DNA of 64,000 nucleotides from Spinacia oleracea (GCF_020520425.1 NC_079487.1:113742141-113806140), one strand, 5' to 3'. Numbered from the stretch's first letter, positions 1-13,581 are shown. Notes: generated from the sequence alone by a model not told the origin. Program-made: numbers and translations.

Positions 1-1535
1 GTCTAATCAGATAAGGAATACATAACATTTCTCCAGAACTGGCTCTAAAAGTTTCACACTGAAAATCATTATTTAATTCAATGAACAAATAACTTCAATC
101 AATTAGCCAACTAATTCAATATTTGAACATAACAAACTGCAAATTTGTGTTAATATTGATATGATAATAATGTAAAGAAAAATCAATTTCATTACTTGCA
201 ACAAGCTTACATTGATCATTCTTAGCATAAAAAATTGCAAAACAAAGAAAAAAATTGGCACACTGACCTAAATTATAAGAAAATATGCTACATGGGCTAA
301 TCGTTCCTCGCAAAAACGAGGTTCCTCTCTTTCTGTTGGAGAGGGATAGAAAGAAAAAGAGACGAAATGGAGGTGAAAGGAAATGGAAGAGAAGAATGTA
401 GAAGATGAAGAACACAGGGACGGAACTTGTGAGTTTTGACCACACTCTAAAGCTGCCATTTGTGAAATTGGCGCTCTTTAGTCTCGGTTACGCTGATATT
501 TGTTCTACGCCCCGATTTTCTTTTCGGTTGACTTTGTTCTATCCCATTTTCTAGTATGCTAATGAAAATTGAAAAAGCTTGTTATTGTACTTTTCGACCT
601 AACAATGCACCTAAATTATAAGTGTATATGTCGGTCTACTTTCATGTAAATGTAACTTTAGCATAACAATTCTAGCATTTACCATCTTCCTTAAACTTAC
701 CATAAAATTGTAAGTGTGTATCTTTTACTGAATATTTTTTCAAGACAAATTTATATACCTCGCGCACTGTCCAATAACTAGAATGTATAATATTGTTACC
801 TTGAAATTTTTAATTGGTAAAACTATGTATCAACATATTATGCACCAAGTTTTCGATCAGGTGGTATTAAGAATACACCAACCTGAACTACTATCCCCAT
901 TGTGACCAACATAGTGAGGTATGTCCTACTTACTTCTATATCCCTTTATGGTGGGATTGGAGAAACTACAGTATGTTGGAGGAGTAGTGATATTCCAATT
1001 AATATTGGCAATTTTATTCGTGTGCGCTTGGAAGAAACATGGCATATTCTTGAAGATGAGATAACCGGCTCAACAGTAGAGATGGGACTCTAGCTCGCAT
1101 GTCGTATGGAGATAAGCAAACTGATGATACAAATGGATAATCAAGTAGCAATTCTAACATTGCAAGGTACAGACACTTATGGAGGAGAGTGTGCACACAT
1201 CGTACATCACTGCCGCAAAATTAAAAACAACAGTTAGGAAGGAAATATAGCCGCGGATTGATTGGCGAATATAGGAGTAACGCAAACCTCGAAGATGGAG
1301 ATGAACCAAATACCGCCTCTAGTCTCTAGAGCCTGGGAAGATTATACATGAAATGAAGACCGTATGGGTGTGGCTAGACCACGTGTAATTTTTGTTACTT
1401 AGTCCTTTCAATTCTTGTTGGGTTCTTAGACTTCTTACCCCTCATTTGCAACCAAAATAAACAGAAACATTATGTTGTCCATTGTTGTTAAAATGACCTG
1501 CGAATATAAATCTTCTGCTCTTATTACCAACACGT
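1..1535. other. Unassigned sequence, no supported gene
   Basis: No protein family or RNA gene is recognised here. A minus-strand reading frame starting near 459 is serine-rich for about 50 residues and then stops beside a GT dinucleotide near 270. It could be a 5' exon of a gene leaving the window on the left, but nothing supports that beyond the open frame. Confidence 0.4.
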
Positions 1536-1672
1536 CCACCACCACCACCATTTTACTTTGATTCCGCAACACCACCACCACCATTTTACTTTGATTCCGC
1601 AACACCACCACCACCATTTTACTTTGATTCCGCAACACCACCACACCATTTTACTGATTCCGCAACACCACA
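1536..1672. repeat. 33-bp minisatellite, about four units
   Basis: The motif ttttactttgattccgcaac followed by a run of cac/acc triplets repeats at 1551, 1584 and 1617 (exactly 33 bp apart). A fourth, slightly shortened copy is at 1649. Because 33 is a multiple of three, the minus strand reads as an 11-residue repeat (MVVVVLRNQSK) and the plus strand as a His-rich repeat. I regard this as a repeat, not a gene. Confidence 0.85.
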
Positions 1673-3944
1673 GTTTTTTCTCTACTGGTGTCCAACCCTC
1701 CACAATCACCCGAAATGCCCCCTTGGCCCCTACACCACCACCAAGGCTGCCACTTAAACCTCCTCCCATTTATCTTCTCAATCAATTACCTTTTTTTTTA
1801 TTGTGGAAAGGGATTTGTTAGTCAATTTCTCAATTCCAAGGGTAGAAGAAAGAGAAAGCTCGTAGCAAAAGTGCAAACCAATTTGTATAAAAAAAGTATT
1901 AAGAAACTGTATGGCTGGTCATAGCAAAAAGTATTAACTTCAGATTTTATAATTGGACTCCTCCATTATTGTTGCATATTTTGGTCGTCCTGAGTGAGGG
2001 CTAAGGGGGAATGTGACCCGAAGAGCCAGCCATATGTACCTCAGGAGACTTGGCAACTAGGAATTTTAGACATTTAGGCCACAACTCTAATCTTGTAATT
2101 GAATTTCGTGGTGGCGTTGGAGGTGCATCAAGATATTTATGTTGGCAAAGATGGCGCCTTGTCAAAGCAGATCAATAGAGACGCGAAGAACGGGTTACAC
2201 CCTATCAGCCACAAAGTCGTGCGTGCTTTAACTTGTCTCGAGATTGAATTCAAAGCATAGAGGCTAAACACAATTTGGCCTTTTTAGCCAAGGCACTACT
2301 TTCTGACTTCCCCTGCATTTGAACAAAATAAGATAGCATTATAAAGCACATTTTATCATTGAACAGACAATTAGTCTGTTTTCTGGTACTGATAAATCAT
2401 TACAGTCCAAACAGCAAACGCTACGGTCTAAAGTTCCACACCATATAGCAATTTTCTGGGCTAACCTCCCCATCATAAATGTCCTAATTCCAGGACACCA
2501 ACATAGGCTGAAACTGGGGCCTGATTTACGGGGGTGAGGGAGATGAAAAATTGGAGTTTCAATACATTATTATTATTATTATTATTATTATAGTTAAGTT
2601 AAGGAAAACATTTTATGTTGCTGAAATGCCTTCTGCGTGTGAACCTGATACACCCAGCGCTTTGATTGTGTCTCCAGTTCACCCTGCATCGAATCAACAT
2701 AATTTTTTTAAGGTCAGTATATCATACCACAGCGTTAACAAAACTAATTTGATAGAGATATTTCATATATTAATGTATAGTATTTCATACCAATGTCACA
2801 TTTGCTCGCATCAGTCCAACAAGATATATGCACCATGAAATCTGCATCAAATTTGACAGCTGAAGCAATGAGATCAAGACAGAACACTTGCGGTGTTATT
2901 TGCTTTTCAGAAAACAACAAAATTACAATCCCCAACACCCAAGAACCCATGAAAAAGGCATACCTTGACTAGAACACTGGGATGACAATAAAAACAAAAA
3001 TATATCCCCCAAGTAACATCTACATTTTGTACAGAATCAAATAGTGAAAAAGTATAGAGAGAAAAGAGAGTGGGTGGGTGGGTTAGGCCCAACTTTAGAG
3101 AGGGAAATCTTACATGAAAAAAAAATGTTCACTGAATTGTAGGACATCCCAAAAGAAGATGTTACCTTAATTGAGGAAAGGAGGGAGAACTACATTCACC
3201 TACAGTTTTCACTTTTCACTACTCACTTTACTCAGTTCCTCAAACATGAAGATCAGGTCTCAATTCTTTCATTTTACTACATTTACAATGGTGCTTCCAC
3301 GGCAGCAGCAAATTCATTACTGAATGCGAAATAATGCATGAACTTTGTGGTCAAATTTTACCATTCAAAGTCATTTTCCAGGAGCATCAATTCTTACCCG
3401 GTCATGCTTAGACTGGAAGTAATGCATCAAGGATCATACAGGTGACACAATTTTGTCAACATATCCTATATGACACATCCTAAGGTGAAATCTCTAAATG
3501 CTGTCAATTATTTTTCCACTTTGAAGATCTAGAGTTTCATTTGAACCTTACATCTCATTGATCTCAAGTTTCTTCCTATTTGGCACGTGATTGTCATGAA
3601 TCATGAGCCGAACTCAGAATGTCATGCAGCTCCAACCCGTCTCTACCTATTTGTGAGGCAGTACCCTATGTTGTATCCGATTGATATGAGATACACAGGC
3701 ATCTAACAAATAATTAATGGCTACCAGAGTACTTACGGGTTGAGGTCACAGAAAAAGCAAATTCCAACATGCAAAAAATACTACTTCCCCTGTCCAAAAA
3801 TATTTGTCACCTGTGTACCATGTCAATCGCAATTTCCAAAGGGGGCGAACAATTCCAGATGGAGGGAATATTTCATGAAAAAATCAATCCATTTTACTTA
3901 AAATACTTAAACAAGTGTAAGAGTTGCATATACAAACCTCTACT
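1673..3944. other. Intergenic sequence downstream of the FDM-like gene
   Basis: No gene is recognised. The part next to 3945 probably includes the 3' UTR of the minus-strand FDM-like gene; no clear polyadenylation signal could be chosen. Confidence 0.4.
2562..2591. repeat. (ATT)n microsatellite
   Basis: About nine uninterrupted att triplets, seen directly. Confidence 0.85.
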
Positions 3945-6900
3945 TCAACCCCTAAACCGCTTGTAATCCTTCCATTTGTTCAATATATATGATACTCCTT
4001 CCTGCAATGTAGCTTTCCTGCCCTCTTTGCTGTTCCATAGTTCGGTAATAATGTATCGTCCACTTGGGTTGTACTCATTAATTTCCTTCAAGGCAGTTGT
4101 TACAGCATCATAAACGTCATCACCCCATTCTTTCTTCAACTCTCTCAGTTTCTCATCTGCAACATCTATTACTTCCTATACCAAGCAAAATAAAGATTAA
4201 ATAGGCCTCAGTACCGTGAATGGCATTGCGAACCAAGCAACTCTCTCAGGTTCACTGAATGCAAATTGCGAACCAAGCAACTTTATCCATTTACCTACTT
4301 AATGGAAGTGCAAGCTATCTGACATTCATGTGATATATGGACAAGTAACAAGCAGGCAACCTGGTCACCAGTTAAACACAATCTTTTTCCAATGTATAAG
4401 AAAGAAAGTAAGAAACTTAATTAAATAAATACAAGTATATGCTTTAGATTCTTTCAGGATGAGCCCTGCTCTGTGTGTAGGTCAGACCATCCCCTGCCTT
4501 TGTTTATTTTTTTCCCTGAAAGGATGAATTAAAACTCCCCTGTTTCTTCAAAAAACAATTGAAAAATGTGTCCACCATTCAATACATGATATTCTCACAA
4601 AAACAGAAGGTCCCACTTTTGAGAAGCAGAATGACCAGTGTCACCACTCAACAGCAGATAATAACCTCAGCAAGACAATAACTGCTTATATAGAATACAA
4701 ACGCAACACAACTAAAGATGCAGAAGTCATACCTTCAACTCCTTATACAAGCAATGACACATAGCTCTAGTATATTTCATGAAGAGATCACCACAAATCA
4801 CATACCTTATGTTATAGCTCTAGTATCTCTATCTCTATTCTAAAGGAACTTTTGAGGAGTTGAGGACTTGACGTCCACTTTAGAAATTCCTATTATAACC
4901 TTACTAACGTGTTCAATTTGTTTAAATGATTTTTTCCCCTATTATACCACTACATTATTCATATAAAATGTCACCCATATGTATGCATAAATGGTTCAAC
5001 AGTAGTGCATCATGAAGCGACGACGGTAAACCACATACCTTATGATCTCCATGAACCTGAACCACCTTAAAGGGATGCCATTCTGGATCCCGGAGATACT
5101 CATCCCACAATGAACAGACCTCTGCAGCTTTATCTTCAGCTATGTCTTCTGGAAATCTTCTCTTGCAAGCTTCCTGGAAAACGGAGCTATCTAGTTCTCC
5201 CATTCTTTTGACACCAATGAATCCGCGAATTGTCATTTCTTTCAAACCCTTGAATTCAGATAAGCATTTGAAATGTGTGTGTTAGGACTTGGGAGTGTGA
5301 GAATAAGCAAAACAAAGGACAATGTGACAAGTGCAGAATCGAAATTGTAGCTCTTAGTACGTACATTTATCAATTCCTTACGAGCATCCTGGAGCTCCTC
5401 GTTGCTCATGCGCTCCGTCACAACGAGAGTTTGATTCAAAGATTCTACCTCTTCTAGGTTTTCTTCTTTTTCACGCAGATCTTTGAGCATTGAATCTACT
5501 TTTTCTATTACCTCCATGTCCCCTTCATCTCCCACGTGCTTCATCACATTTAGTTTCCCTCTCAGTTGCTCAATTTCCAGCTCAAGTGCTTGTTTTGCTT
5601 CCAGCTGATTCTGAAGTTGCAATATTCTCTTGTGCAGATCTTCTTTTTGTTTCTGTCATCAAAACATATAAAGAATTTTGTGTCAACGTTTAACACAATG
5701 TCATGTCACTAGTCATAAATTTGCAAGGCAATACTGTCATACAGCACTTGAAACAGTCACCAACCTTCTGCTCTTCAGCCAACTTCAGCACATTCTCATC
5801 AGCCTTCTGTTGCACAAATGATGCATGCTGAAGCGAGTTGTTTTTCACAGCATTCTAAAGAGAGAGAAAAAAGAATTATGTCAAGGTCTTATGCAAAGAG
5901 CATGCAAAACTCCCAAGTTAAAGCTTTAAGAATTGCTAACAGACCCTATAAAGCACTTTATCACATTAAATAGAAATCTAATTTCTTTGAAAATAATAAA
6001 TACAAATAGCTAATGAAAAAATCATCAAACAAATTAAAGCACCATCAGAAATTTAATAAAATCTAATGAATGTGTAAGAAGTGCTCAGAATATTGTATAC
6101 CTTGTCAATCTCCTCTTGAAGCTTTTTCCTTTCAGTTTCATTATTTGCTTCACGCTTCTCTAACTCATGCACACGGACATCAAGCTCTGTTTTCTCAGAT
6201 TCAAGTTGTTGCTTAAGCTTGGTATGGTCATTAAAGATCTTCTGAAAATGATCTCGAGCACTCAGCTGAATCTTTTTAATCTCTGATTAAGATAAAAACC
6301 TAAATAATTAAGTAAAACTATCGCATAAAGAAGACATCAAAGACTATATAAAGTTTAAAAGAAGTTTATGATGCTCTTTACACCCACTTGAGAGAGAATG
6401 TGCCCTCTTTGATCTTCCAATATTTTTGTGGTACTCTGCAACAGACTATCCTATAAGATGGGTACTATTGGTATGATGAGACTACTTGGTTAGGATTAGG
6501 TTGGAGAGGAAGGCGGTTAGTTAGAGGGTAAAGGGAAAGGAAGTGAGGGAAGGCTACATACAGAAGTGGTCAGTTAGGGAGGAAATGAGAGGATATTAGT
6601 TGAGTTTATGTTAGTTTGCTCAATTTTGGAGTTTGGAGTATCCAAACAATCAACTATCACTTTTCCCTAAATTTTTGTACATAAGATTATAAGAATATCA
6701 GTACCTTCATTATATGCCTGATGAAGCTTGTCTTTCTCTTCCGCTAGCTTGTTGAAAGAATGGGAAGTCTCATTAAACCTTGTCTCTATTTCCTGCAAAG
6801 TCTTCTTCTTATCTTCAAGATTTTTTGTCAGGTTTGAAACAAGTTTGTCAACCTTTCGAGCATGTTCTGCCTCAAGCTCAGATACTGTTTTCACATCTCC

Positions 6901-7614
6901 AGTCTTCCGCAAATGCTCCCCAATAATCCCTGGTGATTCATAATCATCTTCACGCGCAACCCACCCATAAAGACCGGACTTTTCAATATCCTTTGCCAGC
7001 CAGTGCTTTTTTCCATGCTGGTTTAATTCGTAATATCTTTCAAATTCCAAGGCATTGTTCCAACCCAGCCAATCTTTGTTAAATTCCACTATAGCAGTAC
7101 CAGAATGGCCTCTGAAGTTCCACAAGGGATGTACTCTCTTGGGATTGTACCCCATACCTCTTAACTCATCCCTCAACTTTGAACCACTTTCCCCTACATT
7201 CTTACCATTCATGAACCGAGTAGGAATGTTCACCACTATTCCTACCCAAGGCCAAACAAACCTATCATCATGGTCACAGACAACAACAGGAGCACCACCA
7301 TTAACCTGTTTCGACGAACTAGCTTGATTTTGCACCTCAACTTCCAAAAACCTAGCTAAGCCCATGTGATTTGCCTTCTCCCTTGCCCTCCTTTTCTTCG
7401 AGTTAGCATTTCCAATCCCAGATGCATGCTGAAGTAATTCTTTGTAGTGATAATCCCGCTTCCTTTTCCCTGGGCAATATGGACACGTATACTTCTCCTC
7501 TGAGACTTTCAGCTTCGAACTTTCCTTCTTAAGCTCGTCAAAAGTTTTATCTCCATACTCTTCTATCTCAGATTCACTAATGTCAGTGTCCTCCTCTTCA
7601 GAACTGTGACCCAT
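3945..7614 (-). CDS. FACTOR OF DNA METHYLATION / IDN2-like XS-XH domain protein
   Basis: Coding exons (minus strand): 7614-6705, 6282-6101, 5854-5765, 5652-5365, 5248-5039 and 4175-3945. They sum to 1911 nt, a continuous 636-aa frame, with GT/AG borders throughout. An acidic N-terminus leads into a zf-XS finger (CPYC at residues 44-47, His near 57 and 63), then an XS domain at about 117-230 with FVWPWVGIVVNIPT. A long coiled coil covers about 250-490, and a C-terminal XH domain about 495-630. This order and length are those of the IDN2/FDM family, which binds double-stranded RNA with 5' overhangs through XS and acts in RNA-directed DNA methylation in the nucleus after Pol V transcription. SGS3 shares zf-XS and XS but lacks XH, so FDM/IDN2 fits better. 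Which paralogue it is (IDN2 or FDM1-5) cannot be settled by eye. The start was chosen because it is the first ATG after the acceptor at 7658 and begins the usual acidic leader. Confidence 0.93.
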
Positions 7615-8440
7615 TATATTCTCAGCTACTCGCGGTCACAGCACTGACTCAATAAATCTGAAAATAAGATAGGATACGGGGAATATTACAGAACTAAGAA
7701 TCGCCAAACACAGCATAGTACCTATTATATTATCAGCCTCAACCAAAACGTTCCCAGTGAAGCAAAACTGAAATATTTCTCTTTTTCTATTTTTGTAAAA
7801 CAGACTAAAGCCCCTATTTTTCTTTCTGTCATCATTAACCATAGTTCACATAAAAACAGTTGTGGGAGAACAAGTAAATTTTGCTATAAATCATAAAACC
7901 CAGAACCAAAATCTCAGCATTTAACGTCAAACACTGTATCGAATCCTATCTAGCAAATTACCTATGTATAGTCACTGGATAATGGACAACCAGCAAAGTA
8001 AACTATAGATTTAAATAATTCATCCAATAAACAAAGACCATTCATAGCCACATCAACAAATAATAAAAGGAAAACCGTTTAAACCAAATAAATCCATCTT
8101 TTAGGGTTCTAGGACACCACAATCTAAGCTACATTTCAATCAAAATTAAAACCCTAATTATAAGCATCCATACCGAAAAACACCAAAATATAGTCAAGTT
8201 CAAAGCTTTCATGCATAAAATCCAACTAATAGAACAAATTAACAACCTACAAAACTATACCCATAAATTTAAATTACAAGAAAAACAGCTCAAACCTCGG
8301 ATTTGCGTCAAAATTGAAGAAATTCTTCAACCATGCACAGTTTTAGACTGTTGGGTATCCGCCAACAGCCCAAAATGAAGCTGAAAATTGATAAACTGGG
8401 GGAAAGGGAGGAGAGAGAAATTCGAGGAAGTTGAGATTCG
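7615..8440 (-). other. 5' UTR and leader intron of the FDM-like gene (predicted)
   Basis: On the minus strand TTATTTTCAG at about 7668-7659 is a good acceptor, and GAG|GTTTGA near 8300 is a possible donor. This suggests an untranslated first exon at about 8300-8440 joined to 7658. The intron is AT-rich with no coding signal. The exact cap site is not visible. Confidence 0.45.
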
Positions 8441-8889
8441 CGAAATTAATTAATTGATAAAAGCGAGATTATTAGTGATCAGATAAAATTCTGGGGAAAA
8501 TAGAAGACGATTTCAGGTTTTGGGGAAGAGGGGTTACTGGGTTAGTGAAAGGTGACACTGATAAAAATGAGAAAACGTTAGAAATAAAGCTGATTTTTCT
8601 TTGTTTTTTCTGGGATGCTGTTTTTTCAATTATTTTTGGGATAAGCGGATAACGCGCTGCTTTGAGCGAGTATGCGTCCAACCTCCAAAGTCAGATCTGG
8701 TCATTTGAGTAAACTACTCAAATTTCAAGGTTTTGAATAAGGTGGACTACAATTCGGACCCTACAACTGTATAAATGTAAAGTACGGATCGGGCCCTGTT
8801 ATTAAGCCATTTACCGAAAACAATAGTACAAATAATGTGATTCACATATTTACCATTTTGGTGTGAGGTAATAGAAAGAAATCGAGAGT
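8441..8889. other. Upstream region of the FDM-like gene, nothing recognised
   Basis: The presumed promoter lies between the predicted first exon and the left LTR of the copia relic. No repeats or coding sequence could be supported. Confidence 0.35.
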
Positions 8890-9119
8890 TTTACTACGAA
8901 GTAATAGGAAGTTTGTAAAACTCATACTTGGTACGGAGTATATATTACTCGTATTGAGTTGTGTAGAATGATCAGAATACATGAATATATATAGTGGTAA
9001 AAATACTATGGATTGTCAATTTGACAATCCTACTACTAGGTACATAGAGTAAGGTGGTAGAAAATCTTACTTGCATTTAATGATCTTGGACATTCACATG
9101 TCATGTTTGACTCATAACA
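8890..9119 (-). repeat. Copia relic LTR (3' copy)
   Basis: This aligns by eye with 11857-12077 over nearly its whole length. The minus strand begins TGTTATGAGTC next to the polypurine tract at about 9120-9129. Confidence 0.75.
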
Positions 9120-10602
9120 CTCCCCCTTGAATGTCCATCTCGAGACGATTATTAGTTGTCTCATTAAAACTTTGCTAGGTAAAATCCAGTGGGACAAAAT
9201 AGCTGGGGAAAAGAGTACAACTTTTTTTATTATATGCTTTGGCATACTGCCTCATTAAAACCTTGTCAGAAAAATCCAAGTGGGATAAAAACCTGATAGA
9301 AGAGAAAAAGAGTGCAGTGCATGTAATACTCCCCCTTAATTTAATATAGCTCACAAAGACGACGCGTTCCAATTTTATGTACAACTGCTCAAACCTCTTT
9401 GAAGGAAGAGATTTGGTAAACAAATCTGCAAGATTGTCACACGATTGAATCTGTTGGACGTTTAGTGTTCCTTCTTTCTAGAGGTCGTGTGTGAAGAACA
9501 ACTTTGGGGATATGTGTTTTGTTCGATCTCCTTTGATGTACCCTTCAGTTACTTGTGCGATGCGTGCAGTATTCTTTTCGTATATGATGGTAGGATTTTT
9601 TGATATTGACACCCTTCTTGGATATTACTAATCATTGACCTGAGTCATCCACATTCTCGTCCATCTTCATAAAGAGAAATCAATTCTGCATGGTTTGATG
9701 ATGCAACGGTCAATGTTTGTTTATATGATTTCCATGATATTGCAGTACGGCCAGTACCTCCATAAGTGAACAAATATCCAGCTTGTGACTTGGCCTTCTG
9801 TGGATCCGATAAGTATCCAGCATTTGCATATCCAATGAGGGTGGTATATTTTCTTGGCTGATAGAGTAGACCAAGATCTAGTTTTCCTAGTAGATAACTA
9901 AATAAAAGTCTTATGCCATTCCGATTTCTCTGGCTAACAAGTTCACTGTAAAAGCAATATCGGGTCTAGTATTGTTAGCTAAATACATTAAAGCACCAAT
10001 TGCGCTTAGATGTCGTACTTCAGGACCAAGAATTTATTCATTTTCATCTCGAGGTCTGAATGGGTCATCTACCATATTCAAAGATCGAATGACCATAGGT
10101 TAATTCATTGGATGTGCTTTGTCCATGTAAAAGCATTTTAGAACCCTTTATGTGTAATTTGATTGATGGACAAAAATTCCCTCTTTCAAGTGTTCAATTT
10201 GTAGTCCAAGACAAAATCTGGATTTTCCAAGATCTTTCATCTCAAATTCTTTCATCAAGTATTTTGTAGTTTGTTCAAGTTCTCCTGGAGTTCTAATGAT
10301 GTTTAAATCATCCACATATATGGCAATGATAGCGATCCTGACTGGGATCGCTTAATAAAAACACAAGGACGGATTTGGTTGTTTTTTAATCCTTCTTTCA
10401 CAAGGTATTCACTAAGAAGATTATACCACATCCTTTCAGATTGTCTAATATATGTAATGATAATGCATGTCTAATATTACTATGCATGCAAGTAGTACGT
10501 AAGAGTGCATATATACAACTATGCATGAATAAGAAAACAACCAAGTGTCATAAGTACACAACCATTTTCTCCTTTTATCGGGTTGCTCATAAGACCTATA
10601 TC

Positions 10603-11678
10603 TAGGGATGGCAATTCAATCCGAATTCGATCCGAGTCCGAAATGATCCGAAGGAAAAACTCCGATCCAAGTCCGAAATAAAATAATCCGAGTCCGAATC
10701 CGAAAAAATAACTCCGAGTCCGAATAAGAGTCGGGTCGGATTCGGACCCTGTGTGGCCTCCGACCAGAATACCCGAATCCGACCCGTTAGTCTTTAGTAG
10801 AGTAATAATTCCATATTTTTCTTATATTATATAAAAGTCAAACCCTATTTCCCTAACCCCTCCTCCGCCGCTCAACTCTAGAGTACCAACTACTATTTTC
10901 TCATCTCTCTTCTTTTACTCTGCTGCTAACTCTTCTCCTCTTTATCCATCTCTTTCCTAGATATACAGTTTACAATATGAAGTTCTTCTTTTCCAAATTT
11001 CAATTCCATGAGATCGCCATTCCCTTTGTTTTTCTCTTCGTCGGTTCTGGAATCACAAATTATGATTTACATCTACGGACAACTACATTTGGAGTAATTT
11101 GTTTGTGAGATGATCGCATAAAAGCACCAAGATTTAAATATTGCAACCACTCACCGTCGACCTTCAAAGATTTGTTGTCCATGACTTCAATACTTAGTGG
11201 TTTATGTTAGATTTTATTAGATCTGAACTAATGTAAGTATCTTTTATTTGTCTTTCAAATGGAGATTAAAGTTGGTTGTTTTTTTTAAGAAAAAGTAGCA
11301 TATATTTTTATTTGTAAGTATTAATTTTTCTTGGGTTAACGTTTATAGTTCTTGAGTTCTTGTAAGTCTATGCGAAATTTGTGTCAATAAACTTAAATTC
11401 GTACCAGTCAACATAATTTTCATTGATGTGGTGGATAATTATTCTTTGCAATGATTCTGGTATGAATATGTGAAAAGTAGAAAAATGGATGAAATTTCCG
11501 GATAAACGGTCGGATCGGATTCGGAGTCGGACTTGGCATAGTCCGACGGATGCGGAGTCGGATCTGTAACTTTCGAATTCGGACTCGGAGTCGGAGTTGG
11601 ATATCGGGTTCGAAAATCAATCGGGTCAGTTATGGATTTTACTAAGTCCGACCCGAGTCCGATCCATTTCCATTCCTA
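10603..11678. mobile_element. Non-autonomous hAT element, 1.08 kb, nested in copia relic
   Basis: It is flanked by a perfect 8-bp duplication cctatatc (10595-10602 and 11679-11686). The termini are inverted: TAGGGATGGCAA on the left and TAGGAATGGAAA on the complement of the right end. Both subterminal regions (about 10630-10790 and 11500-11665) are packed with GTCCGA/TCCGAG motifs in opposite orientation, as expected of transposase-binding sites. No transposase is encoded, so it needed a helper. The middle holds ordinary AT-rich sequence of unknown origin. Confidence 0.85.
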
Positions 11679-11856
11679 CCTATATCAATGTGAACTCTCT
11701 ATGGTAAAACAAGTGTTTAGAGTTTCTGATATAGAGGATTAAAAATATGAGAAAGTATAGAGAATACTCCTCAAAAACATTTTGTTAAAAGAATATGTTT
11801 TCTAAATTTTGAGTAACAAGTAAAAATATACCTGTGAAAAATTGGTGCTGATAACG

Positions 11857-12077
11857 TGTACTAACAGATAGGAAGTTTGCAAAACACATATATATTACTA
11901 GTATTGCGTTGTGTAGAATGATCATAATACATGCATATATAGTGGTGAAAAACACTATTGATTGTCAAATTTGCCAATCCTACCACTAGGTAGATAGAGT
12001 AGGGTGGTAGAAAACTTTGCTTGCATTTAATGATCTTGGACATGTGGACATTCACATGTCATATTTGACTCATACCA
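11857..12077 (-). repeat. Copia relic LTR (5' copy)
   Basis: This is the partner of 8890-9119. It ends on the minus strand just before CGTTATCAGCACC. Confidence 0.75.
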
Positions 12078-13581
12078 CATTTTCTATTCTAGTCTTTTTG
12101 GTCAAATGTTGGTATTTCTAGGCTCAAGTGCTCAACTACTTTTCCATGTCACTATATACGAAATTAATTTTTGGAGTGCTATTTTTTTCTCCAAAAGACT
12201 TGTTTGTTTAGAGGGATAAGGTAGTCAAAAAATCACCCTCATTGCGCAACAACTCTTTATATTAGAAAGTTGTTGAGGAAAGTGGATGATGCATCTAGAT
12301 ACTTAAGCTTATTACAAGCTTTTGGGAAGGGAGGTCGATTTGATTGATCCCTTGAATAAACGGGGGGTGGGGGATAATGAATTCTTATCCCTTTTCACTA
12401 TTATCTCTTGTTTCTTTACAAGGAATTGTCATTTTGCGACGGATAAGTATAAGGATTAAATGACTCCTTATTCCACTAATTTTATACCCGAGGGGCAGGT
12501 ATAAGAATGGGGATTTCTCATGTTATTGTGAAAAGACAATTGCACCCTCCATAAATGATGCAATTGGTCTTCTCCTTTCTTATTGTATCTCTGTCAACTA
12601 TTTCCTCCTCTTTGAATACGCCAAATCATATCATCATAACATATCTGCTTCAAGGTAAGAGTGTGTTCTTACTTTTTTTTATTAATTTAATTATATTTCG
12701 TGAGTGTTCAAAAGTAGAAAAGTGTGCGAAATATATAAGATTCTAAAAATGGGGAAGAGATAAAGATTTTAGAGAGAAATAATGGAGCGTTTGTTTCCTT
12801 TTAGGTATGGAGGTTTGAGTAATGAAAATGGAGGATTTCGTATAAAGAAATAGAACTAGAAAGTGGAGAAGCAGCTAGGCGGCGGAAAATGAGTGAAAAA
12901 AGAAATCAAATCCACAAATTTACAAGGCTATTATAGTAAGTTTAATACTCCGTGTTTTGTTTTCTATTCTATCCAATAATTCCCAATACAGTTCCTACAT
13001 CATGCCACACAAGAGATAAGGATAAATTTAATAAATTACTTATGTCAAATTCTATATCCCTATCCTATTCCTAATCCCTATTCTTACCTTTGTCCTTATC
13101 CCTATCCCTCTCGCATACCAAACGAGCCAATACGAGTGAATTGATCCTAGTATGGATGGGAGTTTGAAATGGAGTTTGGTGTCAGACTCTTGGGATAATA
13201 CGGTAAAATACTACAACTAGTTTGAAGGTGGATTTAAAAATTCAACACTCAATTAAATCTCTACTTTTTCTCCAATCATATTAACTCATGCACACCATCA
13301 CACTTTATCATACTTAATTATATTTTTTAGGAGTTTAGGTGAGTATGAGATGAGTGTATGGATAATGTGTAAAAATAGAGAGAGTCTTGTGTGAGTATGA
13401 ATAATGAAAAAGTAGGTAAAAGTTAGTGAAAATATGATGTGATAGAGTGTGGAGTTTGTGGTTGAGTGTGAGAGATAAACTAACTATAGAATTTAATTAT
13501 CTTCCCTTAAACTTATCAATAAGTGTACCTATTTAAAATTTCTCTTAATTCTTAAATTATTGTTATTAGAAGTTCTACATG
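12078..13581. other. Gene-free AT-rich stretch
   Basis: No gene is seen. Around 13080-13130 ccctatccctctcgcatacc followed by aaacgagcc looks like one end of a Tourist-like element. A partner such as cttgtttgtttagagggata near 12205 is possible, but I could not define a clean duplication. Confidence 0.3.

Larger units (their letters stand above)
8890..12077 (-). mobile_element. Ty1-copia retrotransposon relic, antisense
   Basis: Two similar direct repeats of about 220-230 bp bound the element: 8890-9119 and 11857-12077. They share the landmarks gttgtgtagaatgatca and gcatttaatgatcttgga. On the minus strand the right copy is the 5' LTR, followed by CGTTATCAGCACC, which fits a copia primer-binding region. 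A purine tract CAAGGGGGAG precedes the left (3') LTR. Between them about 9360-10450 carries degenerate copia reverse transcriptase and RNase H similarity on the minus strand, for example YVDDLN and GYADAGYLSDP. Gag and integrase were not found. The element is old and clearly broken, with many disruptions and LTRs that have diverged noticeably. A hAT element sits inside it at 10603-11678. Outer boundaries are approximate; no clean target duplication was found. Confidence 0.8.

Noticed and set aside
116-459. Two overlapping minus-strand frames of 63 and 109 codons
   Set aside because: Low-complexity Phe/Ser content, no family match, and no convincing exon structure in the window.
1558-1821. His/Pro-rich plus-strand frame
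   Set aside because: It is the translation of the 33-bp minisatellite and adjacent C-rich DNA.
8890-9119. Independent host repeat rather than an LTR
   Set aside because: Its partner at 11857-12077, the polypurine tract and copia pol similarity between them make the LTR reading better.
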